From positions 99,866-145,019 of the forward strand of contig JBNGIQ010009386.1 in the NCBI GenBank assembly GCA_049999765.1: a stretch of DNA of 45,154 nucleotides. Reading direction: 5' to 3'. Positions within the stretch are counted from its first letter, which is position 1, and each line of letters begins with the position of its first letter. The DNA is from Phaeoceros laevis. Lineage: Eukaryota > Anthocerotophyta > Anthocerotopsida > Notothyladales. Positions 31,325-42,760 of the stretch are shown here, in pieces. A program made the position numbers and the translations under genes. The notes beneath the pieces are model-generated. The model saw nothing but the letters and a program-made list of their open reading frames with translations, was not told where the DNA came from and searched no databases.

Positions 31325-32285
31325 TTCTCCTAATTGAGGATAAAGCTCTCAATTCGCTTACTGCAAATTACGAAACTCTAGAGTAGTCGATCCTTGTTTT
31401 GACAGGTGATGGTCAATAATTGTACATTAAATTTAAATCTTTTGAAGGAATATTCACTTTTGTAGTTGGACGTTCGCACTACTTCATGTCACTTCCTCGA
31501 AAGCTCATGCTCTGCTTAAAAATAATTAAATTATTAAAATATTTTAAAATTTTACATCCAGCTATTTGTGCACAAAAAACGATAATCTAGCTTGCTCTGT
31601 ATTTTTTATAAGCTCATCAGTTACTTACTTTCTGCTTAGCTCCTCTGGTTGTTTCTTGGATCAATTTCACGTATTATCAGCAGAGTTAAAATTGTCTCCT
31701 ATATTATATCTAGAGGTGATAGGGATTGTGGCAATTGCTCTTACCAGAGATGGAGCCTTCATGCTAGATGCTGAGGTTACATTATGTAGGCCGATTCCGC
31801 AATAACACAGACAGTTATAGGATATGAGGTTCAAGGTGAGAATTGGACCGTTTTGTCAAAAGGGTTTAACAAGTTACAAATTTGTTTTACTAGTCACAAA
31901 AAATGAGAGGCAGATTGGGATGCCTTTTTCATGGGGCTATCCGGGCATGTACTTTTTTTTTCCAAAATAACACGTGTTGACCTGATTACCTCCCAGGAAA
32001 AGGGTCATAAACGGTTTCGATTGGTTTACCGTGACTAGCTTACTTCTAAGGAGAAGGTCACAGCACTTTAAAAAGTATATATTAAAAACTATAAATTTAG
32101 CTTATATTTATCCTATTAGTTTTGATATTATTCCAGATGTTTTTGGCTCATCTACTCTCCTTAGAATGTTCAAATGAATGACTTGCAACACTCACTCGTA
32201 GACTCTATATGCATGCACTTGTGACCTGGTTCATAATCAGTGAATCAATATTATATAGTGTATAAGCAGAATATTAATAGTCTAT
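31325..32285. other. AT-rich intergenic stretch upstream of the small secreted-protein gene
   Basis: Probably includes that gene's promoter; no TATA box could be chosen with confidence among many A/T runs. A plus ORF at 31566-31805 has no recognisable content. Confidence 0.4.
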
Positions 32286-32292
32286 TAGTTAG

Positions 32293-32438
32293 CCCAACGC
32301 CTATCGAACTCCTTGCCCATGCGGGTCTGGCGCCTGGGGCCCACGGGATGCCGGTTGCTGCTCACCGGGAAGGGCTACCCTCTCTCTCTCTCCTCGCTCC
32401 CGCCAGGCGCCAGACGCCAGACCCGCATAGGCGCTGGG
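32293..32438. repeat. fold-back / MITE-like inverted repeat, GC-rich ends in AT-rich DNA
   Basis: The left arm cccaacgcctat + gcgggtctggcgcctgg (interrupted by 16 nt) matches the reverse complement of ccaggcgccagacgccagac + ccgcataggcgctggg. The interior holds a (CT)n run at about 32380-32391. Confidence 0.8.
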
Positions 32439-32439
32439 A

Positions 32440-33108
32440 TTAGTTAGTGTAGTAGTGTAGAGGTACATTTTTTAGGGTAACTAGAAATGGAAGCGCATAT
32501 CTCCTCCCTCGAGCACTTGTCGTTGCTTCCCTTGCGCGCTGGACGTATCGGCGGAAGCGCTAGACTCTTTGTGTGGACTCGCTAGCTGCTACTCTTGCCT
32601 TGCGCCTACTGGCCTCTATCACGTGGCGGCAACTTCTTTCCCAGCCAAATTCAGAGCCCAGCGGAGGTCTTTGAGCTGATTCCGCCTCGGAGGGGAGGGG
32701 TTTCTGAAGCCGCCAGCCACACAAAAGGCTTGCCTCGGCTCTGCATTGGTGGTGAGGAACTTATGCAGCGGTGCTGTATACCAACCTTGTGTGTGCAGTC
32801 CTTGAACTGTTCTCGGATGGCTTCGGGCACGAGTCTCGGGCAACCTGTGGTGAGGATGAATGTATTCTGTAAATGGAAGTACTTGCTTGCAGTTCCGTGA
32901 GTAACCATCCCCTTTCTGAGCTTGTTGTAACCGGATTGAAGTGTGTTGTTCTGCTTTGCAGAAAGGTGAGCCCGAGGTTAGGTCTTGTGAGGTCGTTGTA
33001 GCCGGTGACCAACCTAGGCTTGAAAGGGTCCTTGATCCTCTGCGCCCTCTGGAGGGCCACCCGACTAGGGTTCACTCTGAATAAATCAGGGACGGAGTTG
33101 CTGCTTGT
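32440..33108. other. coding-like minus-strand frames, unassigned
   Basis: 33117-32761 (-) is open for 118 codons and reads VPDLFRVNPSRVALQRAQRI then KDPFKPRLVTGYNDLTRPNL; an overlapping minus frame at 32908-32651 reads CPRLVPEAIREQFKDCTHKV. They may be exons of one gene but no consistent splicing was found. Confidence 0.3.
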
Positions 33109-33110
33109 GA

Positions 33111-33198
33111 CAACCATATGACATGTTTCTTATCAATTTACATTGAGTTAGCCTCCCTGGACTCGGTGTAAATCGATAAGAAACAGGTCGCATGGTTG
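33111..33198. repeat. 37-bp imperfect hairpin, 14-nt loop
   Basis: The arm 33111-33147 (caaccatatgacatgtttct...) matches the reverse complement of 33162-33198 at 31 of 37 positions, with no bulges. Four of the mismatches are transitions, typical of a decaying inverted duplication or a small-RNA precursor. Confidence 0.85.
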
Positions 33199-33199
33199 C

Positions 33200-33930
33200 A
33201 CAATAACCTAGGGTGCACCCTGCGAGTAGGTGATGGAAGTGAAAGGTACGTACGATCTCTCTTTCTTGCCGTGGGCTTTGCCTGACGTGCATACTTGTGT
33301 CCATTATTTGAAGGTGCGACATAGCTCTGCATAACCGTGTTAGATTCAACGCAAAGTAGCCCTGACTCTTTTGGATGGTGCCAGTGCCATAAGTATTAGA
33401 ACTTCAAATCAGCTCTTCATAGCAGCGCACTTGGAAGTTGAAGGTCATTGTATCATGGTTTTCCGGCTGAGTACAGCTTCAGTGCTCAATCGACACAATC
33501 TTCTTTCTTATGGATCAGGGCTTTGGCACTGTAGCGTGCAAGCTGGGTGAGGGTGCTCACATTCTTTGGTCATGGTTTTTTTACCAATCAGGTTCTTGGC
33601 GCAAGCTGAGGGTTGAGAAGGCTACTGGTGGCAGGGTATCGTTTCTGAGGAAGTCCGAGGAACCCAAAAATCCCAGTCCGAACCTACCACAGCCTCGAAA
33701 TGACAGGGGGCTCTACTATGCAGTTTCTGGAGAGTCTGTCTTGTGACGGCTCTGGACTGCGTGGTAGAATTTCACAGTTGGTGAGGCCATACATGTACTT
33801 AAATTGGATGAAACGTGTTAGGCAAAGGAGGATGTCCAGCAACAACATTATTGCTGAAACCCCTGACCTTCTGGGGCTACTAAATCTGGTCTACTAGTGT
33901 AAAAGAAGGCTCGCTGATGAATTGACGAGC
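33200..33930. other. intergenic stretch with weak plus-strand ORFs
   Basis: 33510-33746 and 33700-33897 are open on the plus strand (EEPKNPSPNLPQPRNDRGLY; MKRVRQRRMSSNNIIAETPD) but are not recognised and overlap in different frames. Confidence 0.3.
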
Positions 33931-33931
33931 T

Positions 33932-34567
33932 TTAATTGGGTAGCACTTGCTTCTCCTCGGTGCGCAGCTCCTGCTTGACCTCGGTACCGATCTGGATGAG
34001 GACACCATCCGGGTCCCTGACATACGCCATAAACTGGCCCCACGGCTTCGAATTCCTCTCGGGTGGCGCAACTGCCACCGCCCCCGCCTCCACGGCCCTG
34101 CGGTACACACGGTCCACCGAATCTTGCTCCGCGATGAAGCTCAACACCACATTCACCGGTGGCCGCCACGGCTCGTCGTGCTCAGACACTCCCCCTGTGC
34201 CATCCATCGACCTGATTCATCAGAGCTCGGCTTCATAGCTCCATTAAGGGCTCTTGCCATTACTTACAAACATCACTGACAATTGTTGCAGTGGCCATCG
34301 ATCGCACTGGATCGAGCTTCCAATTCAGCAGCTGGTCATGTACTTACCGACGAGCGCGGCCTCCCGCTGCACCAAGGGCGTGAATGCGAGTGAGGTGGAG
34401 CCGGTGTCGAGCTCTGCCCACGTCTTGTCCGCGAACTCCAGCTTCCGCCGCAGACCGAATGCGGCGCTGTAGAAGCGCAGCGACAGATCGACGTCCTTCA
34501 CGTACAGCACCGTGTAGGCGTACTTGAGAGGCGCCGCCCCCGACTCGTTCACCTTCTCCTCCGCCAT
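33932..34567 (-). CDS. VOC-superfamily (glyoxalase/bleomycin-resistance fold) protein, two exons
   Basis: Join 34567-34344 and 34211-33932 on the minus strand; 504 nt, 167 aa. The two beta-alpha-beta-beta-beta modules are clear: YAYTVLYVKDVDLSLRFYSA, AFGLRRKLEFADKTWAELD, SLAFTPL in the first and PPVNVVLSFIAEQDSVDRVY, AVEAGAVAVAPPE, WGQFMAYVRDPDGVLIQIG in the second. Plant relatives are small VOC proteins annotated as lactoylglutathione lyase-like, but the canonical glyoxalase I metal ligands are not all evident, so substrate is unknown. The strong donor GTAAGT (after 34348) would break the frame; the in-frame join requires the weaker donor AA|GTACAT four bases downstream. ATG 34567 was chosen because the conserved fold starts soon after it; an upstream in-frame extension is possible. 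Confidence 0.85.
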
Positions 34568-34569
34568 CG

Positions 34570-36490
34570 ATGGTCTTTTCCGATCCACCAAGCCACTCTC
34601 GTCTCCTTCACCAAGCTTGGCACACAGCTTCGCTAGGCACCAGACTGCCAAGTGGCCGCCGCGCTGCGTGGCGCTTCCCAGGCCCTCCACGTGGCCCGCC
34701 ATGCGCTTACTCGGGAACGGACCAAACGGTCCCCGGCTTTTATTATTAACCCGACCCGACACACCGGGAAAAAAGGGCGCTCCCGATAGCCGGGACGTTA
34801 ATGTTTACAGTCGCTGGAGCGCGGCGCGGCGCGAGGAGGGCAATAAAGGGGCAACGGCCGGGAGCGGCAGCAGCCAACGGCTCTTCTCCTGTTGATGCTG
34901 GTAAAAGTAACTCTCTTGTGCACGCTGTTCATCCACATGGAATAAGACTTTTGTTGCTAACTATTGGATTGGTGGCGGGAATGGGAATCGTTTAATACGG
35001 ATGGTTGATCCACATCATCCCCCCGAATGAATGACTGGATGAGATATAAACCCATCATCATCCGATCATCGTCATCGCAGGAATGGAATGGCTACACCGC
35101 TGCTACGGTATTGTAGTCGAGTGCGGAACTGCGAATCCGTCCGTTGGTGCATCATGCCTCGACACTACTGTAGTCCATTGTCAGTGGCGTGGCGTGCTCT
35201 CTGTCTGACGAGGCACATACATGTACAGGAAGGAGTATGGAGAAGGGTACTTTCTTTTCTCGGTAGACTACGTCCGGCGAGAACCGACGAATGTGTCGCG
35301 TAGCACCGTCGGGCGGTGTCGGCGTGAATGCAGGCACGCTTTACAGCAGTTGGGGACATGGCATGACATGTTATGACCTGACATCATGCATGTCATGATG
35401 ACATGGTGACATGGCCTGCCGAGCCGCAGCTGGAGCGCAGAAAAATACTCTCAATCGTCGAATGCGTGTGTGCGGCGATTGCGGGGTTCGAGCGGTTTCG
35501 ATAAAATTTAGTGCACGATTCTGGCAACGTCAGCGCGGCGCCGCGGGAGCCAATCCGGCGCCGCCGTGGCGGGGCCCGAGGGGGTTAGCCAAGGTGAAAC
35601 ACATGTATGTGCATGGGAGGCATTGGGTGGCGAAGGGGGGCGGGTGAAACCGCGGCACCTCGTTGTCCGTATTATGGGCTTTAATATTCTGTACTGCCCA
35701 GCAGGCAGTAGCTGGTGGCGGGCCCGGCCTGCGGCTGCGTTCTGCTTCCTCCCTCTCTTGCAGAGTGGAGTAAGCAGCCAGGCTTGCCTGGCTGGCTCCC
35801 CCCGTTGGTTGCAGCCAGACAGCCAAGCCAGTGACCCAGTCGAGTCCGGTTCCAGGCAACGCAGCTCTTTGGGTGTTGCTTTCTTTGGCAATCGCATCCA
35901 ACAGAGGTGGTGGTGGACTAACGACGCGTTTGCTTCAGCGGATCGTGTCCTGTCCTGTCGGCGCTGTCGTATTCTCCTTCCTGTTCCTGTTTCCAGAAGA
36001 GGAGGGAGGAATTCTACCAGCTCACGGCCTGTGGTGAGCAATTTGTGGATTGGGCGGTGGTGTGGGTGAGAAATGCTGTTTGGATATGGCTGTTCGGGCT
36101 GAATTTGAGGTCTCCTCGCCCCTGCAGAGACTTCAGGTTGCAGCATTGTGGGGGAGAACGATTTGGAGGCTTAGCGCTGACGGCGGCATGTCAGGGAATT
36201 TCTTGGTTTGTGTGAGTCTTTCATGAGCGAGTGGCGGGGCAGCATTGGCGGGAGGAGGAGGCGGGAGCTTTTGCAATGAGCTTTAGCAGCAGAGGCGTTT
36301 GTGTGTCTCGGGGTTCTCCCACTGCGCCGGGCTGACTTTAGGAAGCAAGCGTGAAGTTGAAGAAAAAGGGAAGGAAAAGCAGGAAGGAGTACGGGGGAAA
36401 GGAAGGGAAGGGACGATGGAGGGAGTTGGAGCAGGTCAGGCTCCACCCCGCCTGTAGCCTAGCTGGGACATGGTGGTACAGTAGCGTAGA
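34570..36490. other. intergenic region between divergent VOC and ABCG genes
   Basis: About 1.9 kb separates the two starts. A minus-strand A/T block (aataataaaag, about 34735-34746) could serve the VOC gene. A dense gacatg/catgac-type palindromic cluster lies at 35353-35412. The 35500-36450 part is GC-rich and probably includes ABCG promoter and 5' UTR; its long ORFs look spurious. Confidence 0.45.
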
Positions 36491-36495
36491 GCAGA

Positions 36496-39400
36496 ATGGC
36501 GGCACCCTTTCTCCCTGAAGTGACAGAGTCGCAGCTGTCGGGCACCACAATCAAGCCTCCCTTCGTGGTGCGGGTGCCCTTCTCCATCCGTCGGCAACGC
36601 AGTCCCGGGCCGAGTCCTCTGGGGCAGGGCCAGCGCGCCCCGCCTTCCCCTCCCCCTGCCCCTCCCCCTCCCCTTCCTCCTGCCGCAGAGATTTACGCCA
36701 CGCCTGTGCCGCTGGGGCACGAGCCTCCCGTCTCCTTCAGGGAGGAGCAAGCGGAGCGGCCGCGCCTCTCCCCTTTAAAGCAGCAGAATGTGTTGGGAGG
36801 CAGGAGCGGTGAGACGTCAAGGTGGCAGAATGAGCGCTCGCTGTGGGAGGAGCAGGCGGAGGAGGAGGAGGCGGCTCAGTTGCGGCAGCAGCCGCAGCAG
36901 CGTCTCTATTTGGAGAATGCGCCTCCCGTTCAGGCCTTGGTGCCGCTGGAGGTAGTCCCGGCTCGGCAGCAGCAGCTGCAGCAGGTGCAGACGGATGTGG
37001 TGCCGCTCGGGCAGGAGCTGCCGGAACAGGATGAGCAGGACGTGAGCGACGAGAACGATTCCTTGCTTAGGTCGGAGTCTGATAAGAGGCGCCAGGCTAT
37101 GAAGCACGACCGCGGGGCTGTTTTGGTGTGGAAGGATTTGACTGTGGCCTATGGCCGGAAGAAGACGCATCCCTACAAGGTGGTGCAGGGCCTGACGGGG
37201 TATGCGCTCACTGGCAAACTGCTGGCAATAATGGGGCCGCCTCGCTGCGGGAAGTCGACATTGCTCAAAGCTCTTGCTGGTGAGGTTGGAAGATTGACGG
37301 ATGTTTGAGAGGCTGGAAAGGAATTGCTTGCTGGGAGGGAGAATTGTAAAACCATTTCCGTTTCAGGTTGTCTAAACTTGCTTCTCACACAGGTATCTTG
37401 CCTTCTTATGCAAGAGTGTATGGAGAGATTTTCTTGAATGGGCGGCCACAACTCATTCCAGCTGGCTCGTTTGTAAGTGTCTCCAACTCTCCTCCTTGGA
37501 CTGAGCAGATGTGGATGATATATATCTCTCTGGGAGGAAGGGCTGAAAAAGATGATGGAGAACAAGGGCAAGAATTGTAACAAGCCTGTTGAGTTGACTG
37601 GTCTGCCTGTCGGCCGTAAGCATGCAGGTGTATGTCGAGAAGGAGCAGGAAGCTATGCTGGAAACGCTCACCATTCGAGAATGTCTGCACTACTCGGCCC
37701 TGCTTCGCTTCCCCGACTGCACCATGTCGTGTTTGGAGAAATCTGCTCTCGTGGAAGCAGCCATTACAGAAACCTCTTTGACAGCATGTGCCACATGCCG
37801 GCTTTCGACTGTCACCATAGCAGAAAAGAAGCGTTTGAGCATTGCAATGCAGCTCTTGACAAAGCCGCGGCTTGTGTTTCTGGACGAGCCCAATTTCGAT
37901 CTTGACAGGTGGGAGCTACTGCACAGTTCTGGGCATTTGTGCTTTGCCAACGGATATACCTTCTTCGGTTGAGCTCGATCTCTGATCTTGTCTCACTCGG
38001 GTGTCTTTGACAGTGTGGCAGGATTGATGTTCATGGCGACTCTGAAGAACTTGGCTAACAACGGTAGAACAGTGGTCATCACTCTCCAGTCCGCCAGCAG
38101 TGAGGCTTACACGATTCTGGACTATCTATTGCTCCTCTCCCATGGTCGAACCATCTATTTCGGCGAAGCTCTCGGAGCATTGGATGTATGTAACGCAGTT
38201 CGGATTCATCCTCTCTTTAATATTGCTGACGATCCGGTACGTAGCAACTCACTACAGTGCATCTGACATGTGGATTGTTGGCCAGCATTTTGCAGTTGCT
38301 GGGTTTCCCTGCCCAGCACTTCAGAGTCCTCCAGATCATTTCATGCGATCCATCAATCCCGAATTCGACAAGGCAGTCATGTCTTTACGGCTTGGACAGG
38401 TTGCTTGCTTCTTCCTTCATCCCAGGGCCAAATCACGCCTCTGTTAGTGCACTAGAGTTCACCCTCTGATGACTGACCTTGAGAGGAGGATAATTGACAC
38501 TTCTTCAGGACTACGAGCAAGGAGATATGTTTCGTGAAAGGTTGGAGTCGTCAGTCGTCATTCGAACTCTAGAGACCACGTTTCAATCCTCCATGGAAGC
38601 TAACTCGGTGCTTTCAGTCGTGCTTGACCTTGCAGAACAGGTATGGACAACATCGTTCTCAACTTATGAGAATGTCGTCTAGGCAAAAAGGAAAGTTGTC
38701 ACTCAAGCTGCTGCTGGTGGTGTTGGCTTTCAGGAAAGGCCAGCTTTGGAGGGAAGAAAATCTGCCAGTACAATGATCCAAGTAGGAGTGCTCACATGGC
38801 GATCATACCTAAACATGACACGAGACTTCCAATACTACTGGTTGCGTCTCGCTTTGTTCTGTTTGCTTATGATCAGCATCGGAACGGTCTTCTACAAGGC
38901 TGATGAGCAGTCAAACAGTGTGCGGGTAAGAACTCTTGGAAGGGCTTCGACTTCTGGAATGTTTTCACTGTGGCCCGCACATCCATACCTTCCATCATTC
39001 GTTCGTTCATTCATGTTGACGATGGCTGGTCTTGAATGTGATAGGCAAGGGTTTCGGCCATCTTCCTGTGTGTCAGCTTCCTCTCATTGCTGGCTAGTGC
39101 AGGGTTCCCAGCCCTGGTGAAGGACCTCAAGGTGATGCTCTACACCATCCTCCAAGGCTCCCTGCCAGCAGTAGGAGAATCGCTAGCAGATCTGGCTTTA
39201 AATGGAGCTCGTGGCTGTTGCACATGGCAGGTCTACTGGCAAGAACGAGGGCACAGGCAAACTGGTCCAGTGATGTTCATCGTAGGGAACTTGCTGTCGT
39301 CCATCCCCTTCTTGTTCCTTCTATCGAGCGTATCCTCGGGGGTAGCCTATTTCTTGATCGGACTTCGACCTGTCTTCGGATTCTTCATGTACTTCGTCCT

Positions 39401-40069
39401 GGTCATATTTCTGTGTCTCATCATTGTGGATGGCCTGCTCATGGTGGTTGCTTCCATCGTGCCCAAGATCTATGAGGGTCTGCTCATCGTAGCCATTCTC
39501 CAGGTTCCTATTCCTTTGCTTCCTTCATGTCTGTTCAAGACTTGCAAGTAGTAAATGTCGGACGTAATAGCCGCCGGGTGATCCAATTGAATATCTCAAT
39601 TTGCAGGTTCTATTCCTTCTAGTTGCTGGATACTTTCAGCTTGAGGATCAGCTCCCTGACCCTGTCTGGAAGTACCCGACCTCCTACATTTCGTTCCACA
39701 CTTACGCAGTCGGGGTATGGTTCCTTTCAGATTGATCTGTCTCTACTGAAAACCAGTTTCCTTGCACACAGTAGAGGCCGATTTGCTGACGTTATTGTGT
39801 ATGCTCTGTGATGATTCTATGACTCTGGGCAGGGCCTCCTTCAAAACGAGTTTGCTGGAGTGAACGCAACATCTGCGCAGACACTTAGGGAAACGTTTCA
39901 AGTGGACACTGGACACGGAAAATGGATCAACTTATTGATCCTAGCAGGAATAGCTCTTGGCTACAGGATCATCCTGTTCTGCTCCTTGATCCTTGCCGAA
40001 TTCTTGAGGTTCGTCATCGACATGATAAGGGCTATGAGGAAGCAAAACCTTTCCGTCTGCCTCTCCTAG
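36496..40069 (+). CDS. ABCG (WBC) half-transporter with degenerate nucleotide-binding domain, 11 exons, 819 aa
   Basis: ABCG half-transporters dimerise in membranes to export lipids, hormones or secondary metabolites. Exons: 36496-37279, 37393-37472, 37628-37908, 38014-38185, 38286-38399, 38509-38640, 38734-38925, 39045-39131, 39231-39503, 39607-39714, 39833-40069; 2460 nt, all phases close. Residues 1-200 are Pro/Gln/Glu-rich. Walker A is intact (MGPPRCGKSTLLKALAG) and Walker B nearly so (LVFLDEPN). The signature LSGGE-type motif is VTIAEKKRLSI, the D-loop is DLDS-like after FDL, and the switch histidine (TIHQP) is replaced (ITLQSASSE). ABCG-typical GFPCPALQSPPDHFMRSINP follows. Membrane segments include LRLALFCLLMISIGTVFY, SAIFLCVSFLSLLASAG, MFIVGNLLSSIPFLFLL and FMYFVLVIFLCLIIVDGLL. 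Arabidopsis ABCG3 is, from memory, a similarly divergent WBC member; this may be its clade. Probably expressed but of doubtful ATPase competence. Confidence 0.9.
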
Positions 40070-40182
40070 TTTCTCTCACTTGCAGGTTAATTATTGCCCA
40101 TGGATGCCCCCGACCACTGGAGGACATGGGTCCTGTTCCATTGTTTTGATACTGACAGATTACAAGTAGTGTAAGTAGTCCA

Positions 40183-40671
40183 CTAGTGCAACCATGCATT
40201 CTTCTGGGGTGTGGAGATCATCCTCCAAACATCCGCCCACCACATTCCACCAATTTTTTTTCCAGGAGTTCGAATCAACCTTAGCTCAGGATTCAAGTGC
40301 TGCATACCGATCCCAGCCAGCTCCAGATTCAGAATCATACTAGCAGCGCGCTGGTAGCAATTGGTCAACTCAAGCTTGTCTGTTTCTATATTGAAGTGCA
40401 ACTGTAGATATTGAAGGCTCCTTTGTTGTGACGACAAAGTGACGGCTGAAATCTTGATTGCGGTGCCTTTGTTAGAAGACAGTCGAAGAGAAGGCTGAAG
40501 TTTGAGTTGCATATGAACCCCTTGTGACGAAAAACGAATGAGATCCCTACGCTGCATCCGGAACTCAGCGGCGGGGATCCCCACTGAGGTGTGTCTCTCG
40601 TTGACAAGGTTACTCCAAATCAATGCGTTTCTGATATACGAGGCTGTAAACATTGCCAGGGACCTGAGCAT
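40183..40671 (-). CDS. hypothetical ORF, unrecognised
   Basis: An open minus frame of about 160 codons ends at a TAG near 40183. It reads ASYIRNALIWSNLVNERHTS, FSSQGVHMQLKLQPSLRLSS, LQYLQLHFNIETDKLELTNC and ILNLELAGIGMQHLNPELRL. Its composition looks coding but no motif, membrane segment or family is evident. It lies between the ABCG 3' end and the R1 repeat copy and may be a relic. Confidence 0.3.
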   Translation of the reverse strand: MLRSLAMFTASYIRNALIWSNLVNERHTSVGIPAAEFRMQRRDLIRFSSQGVHMQLKLQPSLRLSSNKGTAIKISAVTLSSQQRSLQYLQLHFNIETDKLELTNCYQRAASMILNLELAGIGMQHLNPELRLIRTPGKKIGGMWWADVWRMISTPQKNAWLH

Positions 40672-40804
40672 CGGGTTTAGCTTTAAGAGTCAAGATAGCA
40701 TCGGGATAGTATGCGCACTTTCTGTTTACCAGTGACACCAGTGCAGTGGATTGGGATTGCTGTCTAGTATCTACTATCATACACTGGACTGCTACTACTG
40801 AAAG

Positions 40805-40985
40805 CCCTGCATTCGCTCCACCTGCAATTGCGCACCACCAACGCCAACAGCTGGGGGGCAGGCCCACACCCTGGATCTGCAGCGGCGTTTGAATGTGCCT
40901 CGGAGGCAATGGATTCACAGAAGCCACACATTCGTGCCCTGCAATTGCTTAGCAGCCGGCCAGGTTCGTCCTCCAACTTGGAAAA
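40805..40985 (+). repeat. copy R1 of a dispersed repeat found upstream of PPR units
   Basis: Matches 42480-42660 and 44610-44790 (ccacctgcaattgcgcacca, ccacaccctggatctgcagc, gaggcaatggattcac). Here it stands alone, without a PPR frame after it. Confidence 0.85.
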
Positions 40986-41110
40986 AACAGGTTCATTCTC
41001 CAAAAATGTGCGAAACAAGAAGGTTCTTGCCCCTGGAATGGAATAGTAACAATGGCCTGTCCTCATCCTTATCCACTTGAGAACTTACACGCCAAGTGAC
41101 AAAGCCCCAA

Positions 41111-42348
41111 TCAATCCATTCGCCCCTTTAAAGTCCTTACAGTCACCTCATCCTGAGTTCTGCACTCACCCAAGTTGCAGCATAAGGGACATACCACAAT
41201 CAGGCATATAATTCAACAAACAAATTCAGCTCCAGAGAAACTGCACTGAGTGAACGGCAGTGAGCTCACACTACGTAGACGATTCCTCCCCAGCCACTCA
41301 CACAATCTCTGTCCACAGAGGAGAGCAATGCCTGGGAAATGGTCTCAAACAGCTCCTCTGGTCCCTGCATGTAGTCAGCACGTAAGAATTTGAGAAATGC
41401 AATATCAAGAGAGTAGGTCAGAAAACTGTATACGAAGTCCACTGGAGTGGAACGAAACACGAAATTTTGAAGCCTCAGAAGTAAAGTGGAAGCAGATCAA
41501 ACGGGAATTGGATGGGTAAGACTCTGCCAGTACCATGTCCGGCTTATACATGGACTCGCAGGCTCCATATAATGATTCAGAGGCAGTGCCTGACACCACA
41601 AAGTCTTCAGACAATTGCCTGCAAACGCAAGCACACGTACTAAGCTCAGCAGAGCAACCTTCCCCAGAAACCTTGAGGTCAGAAAACCACATCTGTGAGC
41701 TCAAAACTGACAGGAAAAGAGAATTTACTTGGCTCCAATCAAGTCCATGGTGCAAATGAAAGGCTTCCCATCTGAGCTTAATCCAGCGATCACAGGCTCG
41801 GCGAAGTAGGGTCCAAACCTACAGCAGCATACAAAACATGAGGTCGGGTTTCCATAAATCCAGCTCACCAGCCAGCACCGAACCGGAGCAGACCAACTCC
41901 AAGCCCTGTACCTCTTCTCGTACAAGATGGCGGAAACAAGACTGGCAAAAGTTTCCGGTCTCATGTCCCTCTCTTCTCGCAATTGGTAGAGTTTGTGGCG
42001 AAATTGAAGTCTCTGATGCCTGCAAAGCACAGCTCAGGGGCTGCTCCAACCCTAGAACGGACAAAACAGCATGCAGACAGACAACTCACTCACAGTGTTT
42101 GCACATCGGTTGCAAGGCCAGACAAGCCGATGTAGAGCTTGTCATGTAGCTTGAAAATACGTTGGAAGTCGGTGGCGATGGTCTGGAACTGTACACCTAA
42201 TCTTCGATCGCTAGCAATTGCGAAGCAGTCCTTACCAACCATCGCCACCACAGCGCTTCCATTGTAGGTTGTGATCTGCAATACACATGTCAATTACGAT
42301 TGCAAATCCCGCAACGCTATATGAGCGCTAGAAGTTGCTTACCGACAT
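41111..42348 (-). CDS. PBC1: 20S proteasome subunit beta type-3 (beta-3), seven exons, 204 aa
   Basis: A non-catalytic beta-ring subunit of the 20S core particle, in cytosol and nucleus. Exons (minus): 42348-42343 (MS), 42275-42094, 42019-41912, 41818-41729, 41618-41534, 41364-41270, 41159-41111; 615 nt in all. Conserved blocks in order: [133 protein letters not shown]. The length equals the usual 204-205 aa of plant PBC. The first exon is only 6 nt. Without removing the last intron (GTGAGC...TGCAG) the frame stops early at TGA after YVV; splicing restores the conserved LKGRMD end. Intact and likely functional. Confidence 0.95.
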
Positions 42349-42429
42349 CGTGCGAGCCCAGGCGACCGAATGCTGCTGTCCGAGTTGCAAGTGGCCCGTT
42401 AAGGGGTCGACGCCCTGGGAAGCCAAGCC

Positions 42430-42760
42430 GCGAAACGCTGGCTACAATTGATGCAATGGACTGCTACTACTTCAAACCCTGCAATTGTCCACCTGCAATT
42501 GCGCACCACCAACGGGATGCAGCACCGGCGGTTTCGGACGCCAGCAGCTGGGGGTCAGGTCCACACCCTGGATCTGCAGCGGCGCTTGAATGTGCCTCCA
42601 AGGCAATGAATTTACACAAGCCCCAGTTCCATGCCCTGCAGTTACTTAGCAGCCAAGCTAGGCATACCGGACAAGAGCACTACAGTACAGAGGCAACAGG
42701 TGTGGAGGACGGACAAGAAGAGCGCGGGCAGCTCTCCCGAGTCCAAGGAGCCCCTAACTA
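42430..42760 (+). repeat. copy R2 of the repeat preceding PPR units
   Basis: Aligns with 44560-44940 through ggcataccggacaa, gacaagaagagcgcg and ccaaggagccc. It is the 5' flank and N-terminal coding part of a PPR unit in decayed form. Confidence 0.8.

Noticed and set aside
35353-35412. Possible operator-like palindrome cluster (gacatg/catgac)
   Set aside because: Low-complexity repetition of one hexamer; no fixed dyad and no link to a start site.
35566-36069. Long plus-strand ORF (about 167 codons) upstream of the ABCG gene, with overlapping long ORF on the minus strand
   Set aside because: GC-rich DNA opens several frames at once; composition is Arg/Ser/Pro noise with no motif. More likely promoter and 5' UTR.
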